From Adhaeribacter radiodurans (GTDB lineage Bacteria; Bacteroidota; Bacteroidia; Cytophagales; Hymenobacteraceae): a DNA stretch of 64,000 bases. Below, in pieces: positions 42,086-50,207 of the stretch. The stretch lies in NCBI RefSeq assembly GCF_014075995.1, contig NZ_CP055153.1:1984001-2048000 (forward strand), given 5' to 3'. Position 1 is the first letter of the stretch, and the number at the start of each line of letters is the position of its first letter. The position numbers and the translations under genes were made by a program. A model generated the notes under the pieces. It was not told where the DNA came from and did no database searches. It saw nothing but the letters and a program-made list of their open reading frames with translations.

Positions 42086-44518
42086 TCAAAACTCTACAAT
42101 AAAGCCCAGTGTCGGTACTAAATTACCATCATCGTTATTCAAAATTAGTGGTATAGCGTTGCTGCCATCGTCGCTTAGTAAGTTGCCGTTGGTGGTGGCG
42201 AAGCCGGTATTATCGGCGTTGCGCTGGAACGTGTAGCGATCGTAGCCTGGCGTTTTGCTACCCAGTACATTGGCAATATCCAGGAACAGGTCGAATGTAA
42301 ATTTATTGAAGTTCCACTTTTTATCTACCCGGATGTCAAACTGACTAAAGGGCCGCAAACGATCGGAATTTAAGCGGGAATAATCCAGGATGCCTACGCC
42401 CAAAGAACCGTAATTGCGCTGCGAAGCTTCCAAATCAAAAGGAGTGGTAGGAGCGCCACCCGCAAAGCGGTATTTGGCACCGAGTTCCCAATTACGGGGT
42501 AGTTTCTTACCCAGCAATCCCGAAATTAAATGGCGGTAATCCCAGGAACTGGAAACGTACTGGCCGTTGGTACCGGCAAATTCACTCACCACGTAGGTAT
42601 ACGAAAGCACCGAAAATAAACTACCGGTAAGTTTTTTCTGGAGGTAAAACTCCAACCCGTAGGCTCGGCCTTTGCCGTTGGTAACTATGGGTTCGTTGCC
42701 AATGGAGCCAAAATCACCGCCTTGGTTGGCCAGTGAAATGCCGTCGCGGATAGAGACCGGGTAGTTGCTGTATCTTTTATAAAATCCTTCTAAAGTAAAC
42801 CGCAAATCTAGGCGGGGTAAAAACTCAGTTCCTACAACGTAGTGCGTAGATTTAATGTAATCGGCGGCTTTATTCAGATATTGCCCGTCTTGCTGGTAAC
42901 CCAAAACTGTGTAGGTGGGCAGTTTGTAATAAATCCCTGACGAAGCGTTAATCGTCCATTTATCGGATACGGCAAACGAAATAGCGCCGCGTGGCGATAA
43001 TGTTTTTATGGGATTCTGGCCGTCCTGGGTAAAAGAATTTAAATCGGAGCGAACACCGAAGGACAAACCTAGTTTATTATTAAAAAAAGATTTAGAAACT
43101 TGCCCAAATGCACCGTACCGGAAAAAGTCGAGATTAGTGTTGTAGTTCACGGTTAAGCCGGGTTGCACCACCGTACCTTCTTCGTTTATTAATTCCGGCC
43201 GTATTACGTTAAACACGTCGTTGGTGAACTGCACGTATTGCCCAGACACGCCGTAGGCATATTTAAATCCGTTGCGAAATTTATTTACGTCCAGGCGCAG
43301 TTTGTTTTCGGTTTCGCGGGAGTTTGATTTTAAAGTACGCAGCGCCGGGTTGTCATTTTGAGCGTCAGTAAACTTTTCCAGGTCAATGTTAAAAGCATTC
43401 CGGCTCAACGCCAAATTAATGTAGCCGTCGTTTACTAATCTTTTTAATGCCACCCCAGTGGTGTAATTCCATTGATTGTTTAAAGGGATAGACCGTAAAA
43501 TGTATTCGTTTTCGGGAGTGCTGTTGCGGGGGATGCCAAACGAAAATTCATCAATGGCGCCCACACCTATAAAAGAAAGCGAGGTTTTATCATTAATCTT
43601 ATGATCTACTTTGTACTGAAAATCCCAGTAATTCGGTCGGATGGGTAAATCAAGGAGCTTAAACAAAAATTGCAGGTAGGAGCGTCGGGCCGAAACCAGA
43701 TAAGTAGTGCGAGATGATATGGGCCCTTCGAAAGTTGTTGAGAATTCAGAACCGCTCAAGCGGATGTTACCCGAAAAGCGGTCGGGGTTGCCGTAGCGTT
43801 GCCGGAACTGAAACACCGACGATAGCGCATTATCGTAGCGGGCATCAAAAGCCGACGAACTAACTTTTAAGTCTTCGATAAACGATACATTTAAAATACC
43901 GGTGGCCCCGCCCGCGCTTCCCTGCGTGGTAAAATGGTTAATTAACGGAATTTCGATGCCATCGAGGTAATACACGTTTTCGCTGGGAGCCCCACCCCGG
44001 ATAATAATATCGTTGCGACTGCCGCCACCCGCGCCGTTGCTGGCTACCCCGGGTAAAACCTGCACTACTTTAGATATATCAAAATTGCCGCCCGGGTTAC
44101 TTCTAATTTCTTCCAGGCTTAAACTTTGCACCGACAGCGGGGTGATTAAATCGGCCACGGCGGCACTTTGCCTACGGTTGGTGGTAATTTCTACTTCCTG
44201 CAAATTGTTGGCCGCTGGCGCTAATTCAAAATTTACAATCTGGCTATTGCCCGAGGTAACATTAATGTTAAACTTGCTTTGCGGCTGGTAACCAACATAA
44301 GAGGTTTGCACCGTGTAGCTACCCAACGGAATGTTTTCGAGGCGGTACGTGCCGTTTTCGTTGGTAACTGTGCCCAGTTGGGAGTTGGGCAGTTGCACGG
44401 TAACCCCAATTAATGCTTCCTGGGTGTTTACATCGCGCACTGTTCCGGTTATAATGCCGGTTTGAGCAAAAGAAACTACCGGTAACAACCAGGTAAGTAA
44501 AAGTAAAAAGCGCTTCAT
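42086..44518 (-). CDS. TonB-dependent outer-membrane receptor with carboxypeptidase-like N-terminal domain
   Basis: 810 residues. A signal peptide (MKRFLLLLTWLLPVVSFAQ) leads into a CarboxypepD_reg-like domain (TGIITGTVRDVNTQEALIGV). A plug domain follows (PLSVQSLSLEEIRSNPGGNF, DIIIRGGAPSENVYYLDGIE), then a 22-strand type barrel ending with an aromatic (PTLGFIVEF). It imports a large ligand through the outer membrane using TonB energy. No SusD-like partner adjoins it, so a polysaccharide locus is unlikely; vitamin, metal or peptide uptake is possible. A 10-bp inverted repeat lies just before its start. Confidence 0.9.
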   Translation of the reverse strand: MKRFLLLLTWLLPVVSFAQTGIITGTVRDVNTQEALIGVTVQLPNSQLGTVTNENGTYRLENIPLGSYTVQTSYVGYQPQSKFNINVTSGNSQIVNFELAPAANNLQEVEITTNRRQSAAVADLITPLSVQSLSLEEIRSNPGGNFDISKVVQVLPGVASNGAGGGSRNDIIIRGGAPSENVYYLDGIEIPLINHFTTQGSAGGATGILNVSFIEDLKVSSSAFDARYDNALSSVFQFRQRYGNPDRFSGNIRLSGSEFSTTFEGPISSRTTYLVSARRSYLQFLFKLLDLPIRPNYWDFQYKVDHKINDKTSLSFIGVGAIDEFSFGIPRNSTPENEYILRSIPLNNQWNYTTGVALKRLVNDGYINLALSRNAFNIDLEKFTDAQNDNPALRTLKSNSRETENKLRLDVNKFRNGFKYAYGVSGQYVQFTNDVFNVIRPELINEEGTVVQPGLTVNYNTNLDFFRYGAFGQVSKSFFNNKLGLSFGVRSDLNSFTQDGQNPIKTLSPRGAISFAVSDKWTINASSGIYYKLPTYTVLGYQQDGQYLNKAADYIKSTHYVVGTEFLPRLDLRFTLEGFYKRYSNYPVSIRDGISLANQGGDFGSIGNEPIVTNGKGRAYGLEFYLQKKLTGSLFSVLSYTYVVSEFAGTNGQYVSSSWDYRHLISGLLGKKLPRNWELGAKYRFAGGAPTTPFDLEASQRNYGSLGVGILDYSRLNSDRLRPFSQFDIRVDKKWNFNKFTFDLFLDIANVLGSKTPGYDRYTFQRNADNTGFATTNGNLLSDDGSNAIPLILNNDDGNLVPTLGFIVEF

Positions 44519-44521
44519 TTT

Positions 44522-44552
44522 ATGTTATAATAGTAAAACATTATTATAACAT
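44522..44552 (-). promoter_or_regulatory. Inverted repeat at the start of the TonB receptor gene
   Basis: ATGTTATAAT (44522-44531) and ATTATAACAT (44543-44552) are perfect inverted copies 11 bases apart, ending 4 bases from the receptor ATG at 44518. The position in the leader suggests a repressor operator or a 5'-UTR hairpin. Confidence 0.5.
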
Positions 44553-44709
44553 AATACTCCCGAACTTGTTTTTAAGCTGAAGATTAAAGCAAAAAATTTA
44601 AATTAAGTATTAGAAATTGGGGCTGTTTTGTTACTGGTTGTTTATTTAACTAACAATAAGTAATTCGGATTTAAATAGTAGTAAAAGCATTCCCAACGGA
44701 GCTTACTTA

Positions 44710-44843
44710 AAAGTAGTCAGTGAAGACACTGACCACGGCTGCTGCCATGTGTTATGTCTAAATAGTCAAATTTAAAGACCTGCTGCCGTAGGTTGTGTCT
44801 TCACAACCTTCCTTTTGCATAAGTCTTAGTGAAAACTACTTTA
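44710..44843. repeat. Paired-hairpin element (AAGA/TCTT loops)
   Basis: AAAGTAGT at 44710 and ACTACTTT at 44843 are inverted ends. Inside are two short hairpins, TCAGTG-AAGA-CACTGA (44717-44732) and GGTTGTG-TCTT-CACAACC (44791-44808), with CCACGGCTGCTG and CTGCTGCCGTAGG placed as inverted copies next to them. It fills the gap between the receptor and the MarR-like gene. Confidence 0.75.
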
Positions 44844-44883
44844 TTATAGTTTAATTTTTTAAAATTTTACCAAGCCTATCTAT

Positions 44884-45513
44884 ATGTCGGCTACCAATTA
44901 CCAGTTACTACAAGAGCTTTTACCCTGGCTGGCTCGTTACGAGCAGGAGCAAGGTCCGGGGCAAGTGAATTTACCTGAATTTCAAAAGTGGCTGGGTGAG
45001 CGGTTGATCCAGGAAAAAGAAACCATGCCCGCCAGCACCCCAGCCGAAGCATTGGATGGGGAAATCGCCCGTTACTTGACATCCCTGAACCGGTACGCCA
45101 AGTATTACACCAAAAAAGCATTGCAGCACACCGAGTTTGTATCATTGGACGATTTTGGCTACCTCATGCACTTACTCGACGGCGGCAGCATGATTAAATC
45201 TACCTTAATTCATAAAAACATTCAGGATATTCCATCGGGTACCGAAATTATTAAACGCCTGATCAGGCAAGACTGGGTAAACGAAACCCGCCACGAAGCC
45301 GATAAAAGAAAAGTGTACCTCACCATTAACGACCGCGGAAAAGCGGCATTGTTCGCTTCCCTGGGTCAACTCCGCAAAGTTTCGCGCATTGTGAGCGGCA
45401 ATCTGGACTTATTGGAAAAACAGCAGTTGCTCCGAATTTTAAAAAAACTCGAAAACTTCCATCAACACCAGTTTGTACCGAATAAAGATAAATCCATAGA
45501 TGAGTTTTTATAA
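44884..45513 (+). CDS. MarR-type winged-helix regulator
   Basis: 209 residues. After a variable N-terminus (ELLPWLARYEQEQGPG, EIARYLTSLNRYAKYYTKKA) the winged helix spans about 100-165: FVSLDDFGYLMHLLDGGSM, KSTLIHKNIQDIPSGTEIIK (recognition helix) and the wing RLIRQDWVNETRHEADKRKV followed by YLTINDRGKAALFASLGQLR. The C-terminal helix (SGNLDLLEKQQLLRILKKLE) should form the dimer. MarR proteins repress genes until a phenolic or oxidant ligand releases them. Two decayed copies of the 3' part lie at 47009-47184 and 49872-50068. Its targets are not evident; catalase is the next gene, 405 bases on. Confidence 0.82.
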   Translation: MSATNYQLLQELLPWLARYEQEQGPGQVNLPEFQKWLGERLIQEKETMPASTPAEALDGEIARYLTSLNRYAKYYTKKALQHTEFVSLDDFGYLMHLLDGGSMIKSTLIHKNIQDIPSGTEIIKRLIRQDWVNETRHEADKRKVYLTINDRGKAALFASLGQLRKVSRIVSGNLDLLEKQQLLRILKKLENFHQHQFVPNKDKSIDEFL

Positions 45514-45918
45514 TTGTAGTTTTTTAAAAATAGATGGCGATGGATTGATCTAAGCCATTTTTTCCTAATCCAATAAATCTTTTCAGAAGCGTGTAGGCGC
45601 AGGTAACGGAACTATAATTGTAGTGGTGTTGGAGGATGGTTAACATGAGTTCGATAGAAGCACTAAACAATAAAAAAATACTTGTCCTGTATTAGCAAAA
45701 AATAAAACTGTCGAATTTTCTGCCTAATTCTTCCAAAAGGACAGATATAAAGAAGGTGAGCTTACTTTTTAGGATTGTTTTCTTATCCCGAACTCACGTG
45801 CTGTTATTAAATCCGGTCTTTAATATTTATTTAGTTGAGTGTAAGGTGGTAACCAAAATTACCGAACCATTTATGTAAGTGCCCGTTTGCGCATAACAGA
45901 AATCTAAACGAATAAGCT
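45514..45918. other. Intergenic region between the MarR-like gene and catalase
   Basis: About 400 bases without a coding frame. It contains a short CCCGAACTCACGTGCTG stretch (45788 region) that resembles CGCGAACTCACGTTC at 53698 and CTCGAACGCACG at 35612, possibly a weak repeat. It must carry the catalase promoter; no TAnnTTTG box stood out. Confidence 0.4.
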
Positions 45919-46863
45919 ATGTTTCATCACGTAAAAGACTTACAATTTAATGCCCGTGTATCTAAGCCAGACCCTCGGTTTGCAACATTATTGCTGGAAC
46001 AATTCGGCGGTGAAAACGGCGAGCTGGCAGCAGCCATGCAATATTTTACCCAGGCTTTTGCAGCTAAAATGCCTTATCCGGATAAATATGATATGCTGAT
46101 GGATATTGCAACGGAAGAATTTAGCCATTTGGAAATTGTAGGGGCAACTATCCAGATGCTGCTGAAAGGCGTAAACGGCGAGTTAAAAGATGCCGCCGAC
46201 CAATCTGAAATTATGGAAGTAATGAACGGGAAAGCAGCCAAAGAAAATATCATTCATCAGGCTTTGACTAACCCGCAATTTGGCACTCTTAGCGCCGGTG
46301 GACCCCGCCTCACCAACAGCCAGGGCATTCCGTGGTGCGCTTCCTATATTCATTCTAACGGCGACTTAACCGTTGATTTGCGCTCTAATATTGCTTCCGA
46401 ATCGAGGGCCAAGCTGGTGTATGAGTATTTAATGCAATTTACCGATGACCCTTACGTAAAAGAAACCCTTTCTTTTTTAATGACCCGGGAAGTAGCCCAT
46501 TTTGAAATGTTTCAGGCGGCTTTAGGAACCATTAAACCAAACTACCCGCCCGGCGTATTACAAGCGGATCCGCGTTTTACCAACCAGTACTTTAACTTGT
46601 CGCAAGGCGAAAGTGCCCGCGGCCCCTGGAACGAAGGTGAAATGCCGAAAACCGGTAAACCCTGGGATTATATAGCAGACCCGCTGGCGCACGTGAAAGA
46701 AACAACAGGATTGCAGAATCGGGAGAAAGGCATTGAAAAAGAAATGAAGTTAACGGAAAAACTAAACAAAGAATTAAGCAAAACCAAAAGCGCCGAAATT
46801 ACCAGTGCCGAACCAAAAGGGGTAGCGCAATGGAGTAATTACGACGGAGAAGATTCTAAATAA
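45919..46863 (+). CDS. Manganese catalase
   Basis: 314 residues of the non-heme di-manganese catalase family. Metal ligands are expected in FGGENGELAAAMQYFTQ (Glu), MDIATEEFSHLEIVG (Glu and His), and MTREVAHFEMFQAAL (Glu and His), the four-helix ferritin-like core. The C-terminal ~70 residues (GPWNEGEMPKTGKPWDYIAD onward) are hydrophilic and charged, as in other Bacteroidota members. It dismutates hydrogen peroxide to water and oxygen in the cytoplasm. A hairpin at 46948-46976 ends its transcript. The MarR-type regulator upstream may control it, which is inference. Confidence 0.93.
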   Translation: MFHHVKDLQFNARVSKPDPRFATLLLEQFGGENGELAAAMQYFTQAFAAKMPYPDKYDMLMDIATEEFSHLEIVGATIQMLLKGVNGELKDAADQSEIMEVMNGKAAKENIIHQALTNPQFGTLSAGGPRLTNSQGIPWCASYIHSNGDLTVDLRSNIASESRAKLVYEYLMQFTDDPYVKETLSFLMTREVAHFEMFQAALGTIKPNYPPGVLQADPRFTNQYFNLSQGESARGPWNEGEMPKTGKPWDYIADPLAHVKETTGLQNREKGIEKEMKLTEKLNKELSKTKSAEITSAEPKGVAQWSNYDGEDSK

Positions 46864-46947
46864 TGTTCCGGGATATTTTGGATTACTAAATGGAATAATA
46901 GATTTTCTTAAAATTTAAAAATTTCTATCATCACTGGACTAATGCAG

Positions 46948-46976
46948 AAGCTTGTTAGGTTTAACCTGGCAAGCTT
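46948..46976 (+). terminator. Rho-independent terminator after catalase
   Basis: AAGCTTG (46948-46954) pairs with CAAGCTT (46970-46976), and AGGTT pairs with AACCT inside around a single T, with a small internal bulge. TTGTTTTTTAATT follows directly. It lies 85 bases after the stop at 46863. Confidence 0.8.
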
Positions 46977-47008
46977 TTGTTTTTTAATTATTTAGCGGAA
47001 AACTTTCT

Positions 47009-47184
47009 ATTAACAACCGCAGCAAAGCAGCCTGGTTAACCTCTATACCCTTACTCCGCATTGTGAGCGGTAACCTGGACCTACTCGAAAAACAGCAACT
47101 GCTCCCTATTTTAAAAAATTGAAAAACTATCTTCATCAGAAGTTTTTACCAAATAAAAATAAGGCTTTGGATGAGTTAGTTTAA
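47009..47184 (+). pseudogene. Decayed 3' fragment of the MarR-like gene, copy 1
   Basis: The fragment corresponds to the region from ATTAACGACCGC of the intact gene to its stop. It keeps CGCATTGTGAGCGG and CGAAAAACAGCAACTGCTCC but has an in-frame 12-base loss after CTCCGC, further substitutions, and a TGA stop in the middle (AAAAAATTGAAAAAC). It encodes nothing usable. It lies between catalase and the aldo/keto reductase gene. Confidence 0.85.
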
Positions 47185-47330
47185 TAGTTCGGGTTTTACA
47201 TTTTGGTAAAACACGTTTTTATTTATCTGATACACACACTTTAAACTAACTGAACAAAATTAATTTAATATACTGAATGACTGGATTGTTGTAATAAGCT
47301 ACTGATATTAAAATTAGTAAATTAAGAAAA

Positions 47331-47370
47331 GTCTAACATCCAACATCTTGATACTTGTGTCTCTTTACAT
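47331..47370. repeat. Copy 2 of the TCTTGATACTTGT intergenic motif
   Basis: GTCTAACATCCAACATCTTG continues into ATACTTGTGTCTCTTTACAT, close to copy 1 (22098-22130) and copy 3 (58770-58810). It lies upstream of the aldo/keto reductase gene. Confidence 0.5.
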
Positions 47371-47539
47371 AGGAAGGATATTCAGGTTGATGGATATTAG
47401 CTTTTTTACATTGACCAGAAAATCTTTTAAGCACAATAGGCTATCTATTCGTCAATCCCCGATTTGAACACAAGTTACCGGGTTTTGCATACAGGCAGCT
47501 TTACCAGGTTAAGTAATTTTGAATTATAAAATTACTACT

Positions 47540-48544
47540 ATGGAAATAAAGAAAATAAAATTAGGAAGTCAGGGTTTGTCGGTTCCGGTTATTGGTTTAG
47601 GTTGTATGGGTATGACCGGCTTTGAAGAAGCTAACACGTATGGCGAAGCAGATGAGCAGGAAGCCATTGCCACTATTCACCGATCTTTGGAATTAGGCGG
47701 CAACTTTCTGGACACCGCCGACCTGTATGGTCCATTAAAAAACGAGCAGCTTATTGCCAAAGCAATTAAAGGCAACCGGAACAAATACCTTATTGCTACC
47801 AAATTTGGTTGGGAGATAGATGATAACAATAGAATAACCTGGGCTATAAACGGTAAAAAAAGCTATGTAAAAAAAGCTTTGGAGCGTTCTCTCAAAAACC
47901 TCAACACCGATTATATTGACTTATATTACATGCATCGCCTCGATAAAACTACACCCATTGAGGAAACGGTTCAAGCCATGAGCGATTTGGTAAAAGAAGG
48001 AAAAGTAGGTTATATCGGCTTATCAGAGGTATCTTCCGAAACGGTAAAAAGAGCCCATGCGGTGCACCCGGTTACGGCAGTGCAAAGCGAATATTCTTTA
48101 TTTGAGCGCACCGTAGAAGAACGCGGTGTTTTGCAAACCCTACAGGACCTGGGTATAGGCTTTGTGGCTTACTCGCCACTGGGTCGCGGGTTTTTATCGG
48201 GGCAAATCCGGAGCATCAATGATTTACCGGATAACGATTTCCGCCGGTCAATTCCCCGCTTTCAGGAAGAGCACTTCTACAAAAATCTGGAGTTGGTTAA
48301 AGCCATAGAGGCCATGGCGGCCGAAAAAAATGTTACCTCCTCGCAGTTGGCTTTGGCTTGGGTAATAAGCAAAGGCATTGTTCCCATTCCGGGCACCAAA
48401 CGCCGGAAATATGTAGCGGAAAACATAGCGGCTACCACTATCCAACTTACCGAAGCCGATTTAACTAAATTAGAAAGTATTGTGCCGCTAGGTACCGATA
48501 CCGGTAAACCCTACGATGAATTCAGCATGGGGCTGATTGACTAA
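47540..48544 (+). CDS. Aldo/keto reductase (YajO/AKR13-like)
   Basis: 334 residues from MEIKKIKLGSQGLSVPVIGL; an upstream in-frame ATG at 47519 adds only seven residues, MNYKITT. The catalytic tetrad is visible: Asp and Tyr in FLDTADLYGP, Lys in LIATKFGWEI, and His in LYYMHRLDKT. Cofactor contacts are in GIVPIPGTKRRKYVAENIAA near the C-terminus. These NADPH-dependent enzymes reduce aldehydes and ketones; the substrate cannot be inferred. An AraC-type regulator follows 65 bases downstream on the same strand. Confidence 0.92.
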   Translation: MEIKKIKLGSQGLSVPVIGLGCMGMTGFEEANTYGEADEQEAIATIHRSLELGGNFLDTADLYGPLKNEQLIAKAIKGNRNKYLIATKFGWEIDDNNRITWAINGKKSYVKKALERSLKNLNTDYIDLYYMHRLDKTTPIEETVQAMSDLVKEGKVGYIGLSEVSSETVKRAHAVHPVTAVQSEYSLFERTVEERGVLQTLQDLGIGFVAYSPLGRGFLSGQIRSINDLPDNDFRRSIPRFQEEHFYKNLELVKAIEAMAAEKNVTSSQLALAWVISKGIVPIPGTKRRKYVAENIAATTIQLTEADLTKLESIVPLGTDTGKPYDEFSMGLID

Positions 48545-48609
48545 TATATTATAACGGCTGCATTTTTATAGTGTAGCCGTTTTACGTTACTTATTGTTTA
48601 ATTTGTTTT

Positions 48610-49506
48610 ATGAACGCCATTAAATCTGTATCGGAATTCCACCGGTTATTGTCTTTGCCGGCACCCCGGCACCCGCTGGTAAGTGTAATTAATCTGAATG
48701 AAAGCATTTTCCTGGAAGATGAGGTGTGGCAAGGCTTTGTAAACCGGTTTTACTGCGTGGCACTTAAACGGGAAGCAAAAGGAAAGATAAAATACGGGCA
48801 GCAACACTATGATTACGATAAAGGCGTATTAAGCTTTACGGCGCCTAACCAGGTACAATCTTTGGATTTGCAGAATATGGAATGCGGATCGGGCTACCTG
48901 CTTATTTTTCATCCAGATTTTTTGCTGAAACATACTTTGGCCAGCACCATTCATCAATATGGCTTTTTCTCTTACGCCGTAAACGAGGCCCTGCACCTTT
49001 CCGAGGAAGAAGAGGACGACCTGATTACCATCTTAAATAAGATTAACAAAGAATGTGCACACATCGACCGGCACACCCAAGAAATTATTTTATCGCAGAT
49101 TGATTTGTTGCTCAACTATTCTAACCGTTTTTACGAGCGCCAGTTTATTACCCGTAAAAACAACAACCACCAGCTCCTTACCAAATTTGAGCAATTAATT
49201 AACCAGTACTTTACTGCCAACGACACCGCCGAACAAGGTCTGTTAACCGTGCAGTATATAGCCGAACGCATGAATCTTTCGCCCAATTACCTGAGCGATA
49301 TGCTGCGGGTACATACCGGGCAAAATACCCAACAACACATTCACGAGAAACTGATTCAGAAAGCAAAAGAAAGGCTATCCACTACCAACTTATCGGTCAG
49401 CGAAATAGCTTATGCCCTGGGCTTTGAACATGCCCAATCGTTCAGTACGCTTTTTAAGAAAAAAACCAACATGTCGCCCTTGGAATTTCGGCAGACATTT
49501 AACTGA
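48610..49506 (+). CDS. AraC-family transcriptional regulator
   Basis: 298 residues. The N-terminal ~190 residues are a cupin-like ligand domain (VSVINLNESIFLEDEVWQGF, GKIKYGQQHYDYDKGVLSFT, GYLLIFHPDFLLKHTL). The C-terminal ~100 residues carry the two AraC helix-turn-helix motifs: LTVQYIAERMNLSPNYLSDM and NLSVSEIAYALGFEHAQSFS followed by TLFKKKTNMSPLEFRQTF. It probably controls the aldo/keto reductase directly upstream, an arrangement common in Bacteroidota, in response to a small aldehyde or alcohol. Confidence 0.9.
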   Translation: MNAIKSVSEFHRLLSLPAPRHPLVSVINLNESIFLEDEVWQGFVNRFYCVALKREAKGKIKYGQQHYDYDKGVLSFTAPNQVQSLDLQNMECGSGYLLIFHPDFLLKHTLASTIHQYGFFSYAVNEALHLSEEEEDDLITILNKINKECAHIDRHTQEIILSQIDLLLNYSNRFYERQFITRKNNNHQLLTKFEQLINQYFTANDTAEQGLLTVQYIAERMNLSPNYLSDMLRVHTGQNTQQHIHEKLIQKAKERLSTTNLSVSEIAYALGFEHAQSFSTLFKKKTNMSPLEFRQTFN

Positions 49507-49566
49507 GTACCTTCGGGTACGGGTTTTATTCATATATAAAATCTTTAAGCCAAACTATATTTTATG

Positions 49567-49803
49567 CTAAAGGAATAAGGATAATTTAAACCAGCTATTA
49601 AATTTTTTCAGCGAAATTAAGGCGAAGATTTCGGAGTCAGATTTGTCGTAGTGCTGGATTATGATTTGGACAAGTATGGTCAAGTTGATGAGGGTGAGCG
49701 GGATATTGGTACGCTCGGCTTGGTAGCGGGCTTCTGTGGAGAAGCCACCCACAGATAGGTACAAACCTTTAACGCCGGAGCGGAGATTGCCGCTTATATG
49801 GCC
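49567..49803 (-). pseudogene. C-terminal remnant of an Mrr-type restriction endonuclease
   Basis: A 78-codon stretch on the minus strand has no start codon of its own and a stop just before it (TAA in GCACCATATAAGGCC). Its sequence, GHISGNLRSGVKGLYLSVGG then FSTEARYQAERTNIPLTLIN and QIIIQHYDKSDSEIFALISL, follows the end of the Mrr catalytic domain: a Thr/Ser-rich strand, the GGFxxEARxxAER helix and the closing helix. Everything upstream is lost, including the catalytic D...ExK residues. It ends in a palindrome at 49818-49858 and lies just before the GHKL-nuclease gene. Confidence 0.7.
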
Positions 49804-49817
49804 TTATATGGTGCGTG

Positions 49818-49866
49818 AGTTACTTCCGTGCCTTTTTTAAGTAGTCACGGAAGTAACTTCCGTGCC
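49818..49866. repeat. CACGGAAGTAAC palindrome
   Basis: AGTTACTTCCGTG (49818-49830) and CACGGAAGTAACT (49846-49858) are perfect inverted copies, and the right arm folds further with ACTTCCGTG around one base. A related half lies at 41551-41577. It sits exactly between the Mrr remnant and the MarR-like fragment. Confidence 0.7.
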
Positions 49867-49871
49867 ATAGT

Positions 49872-50068
49872 GTGTACTTAACCATTAACAATCGAGCCAA
49901 AGCAGCTTTGTTTGCTTCACTAGGGCAACTCCGCAAAGTACCCCGTATTGTAAGCGGCAACCTGAACCTTCTGGAAAAACAGCAACTGCTCGGAATTTTT
50001 AAAAAGCTGAAAGCTTTCATCATCAGCAGTTCTTACAGTATAAGTATAAGACTTTGGATGAGTTATGA
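49872..50068 (+). pseudogene. Decayed 3' fragment of the MarR-like gene, copy 2
   Basis: GTGTACTTAACCATTAACAA matches the codons of VYLTIND in the intact gene at 44884-45513, and the similarity runs through GCAACTCCGCAAAGTACCCC to the GATGAGTTAT end. After the codons for FKKLKAF the frame is lost by a deletion. Upstream sequence is absent. Along with 47009-47184 it shows that only the last third of this gene was copied to other sites. Confidence 0.85.
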
Positions 50069-50207
50069 TTTTGAATATATTTAAGTAGTTTTTAGAATAT
50101 AATTTTTCAACTTATTTGAAGGTATAGCGGATATTAGAGCTTAAAAATGTTTCAATTATATTGAATTTTTAAATTAAGTTGAGTAACCAAATTGATTAAA
50201 AAAACTT

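Noticed and set aside
45919-46863. Catalase and MarR-like regulator as a proven regulator-target pair
   Set aside because: They are 405 bases apart with no visible operator, so the link stays inference.
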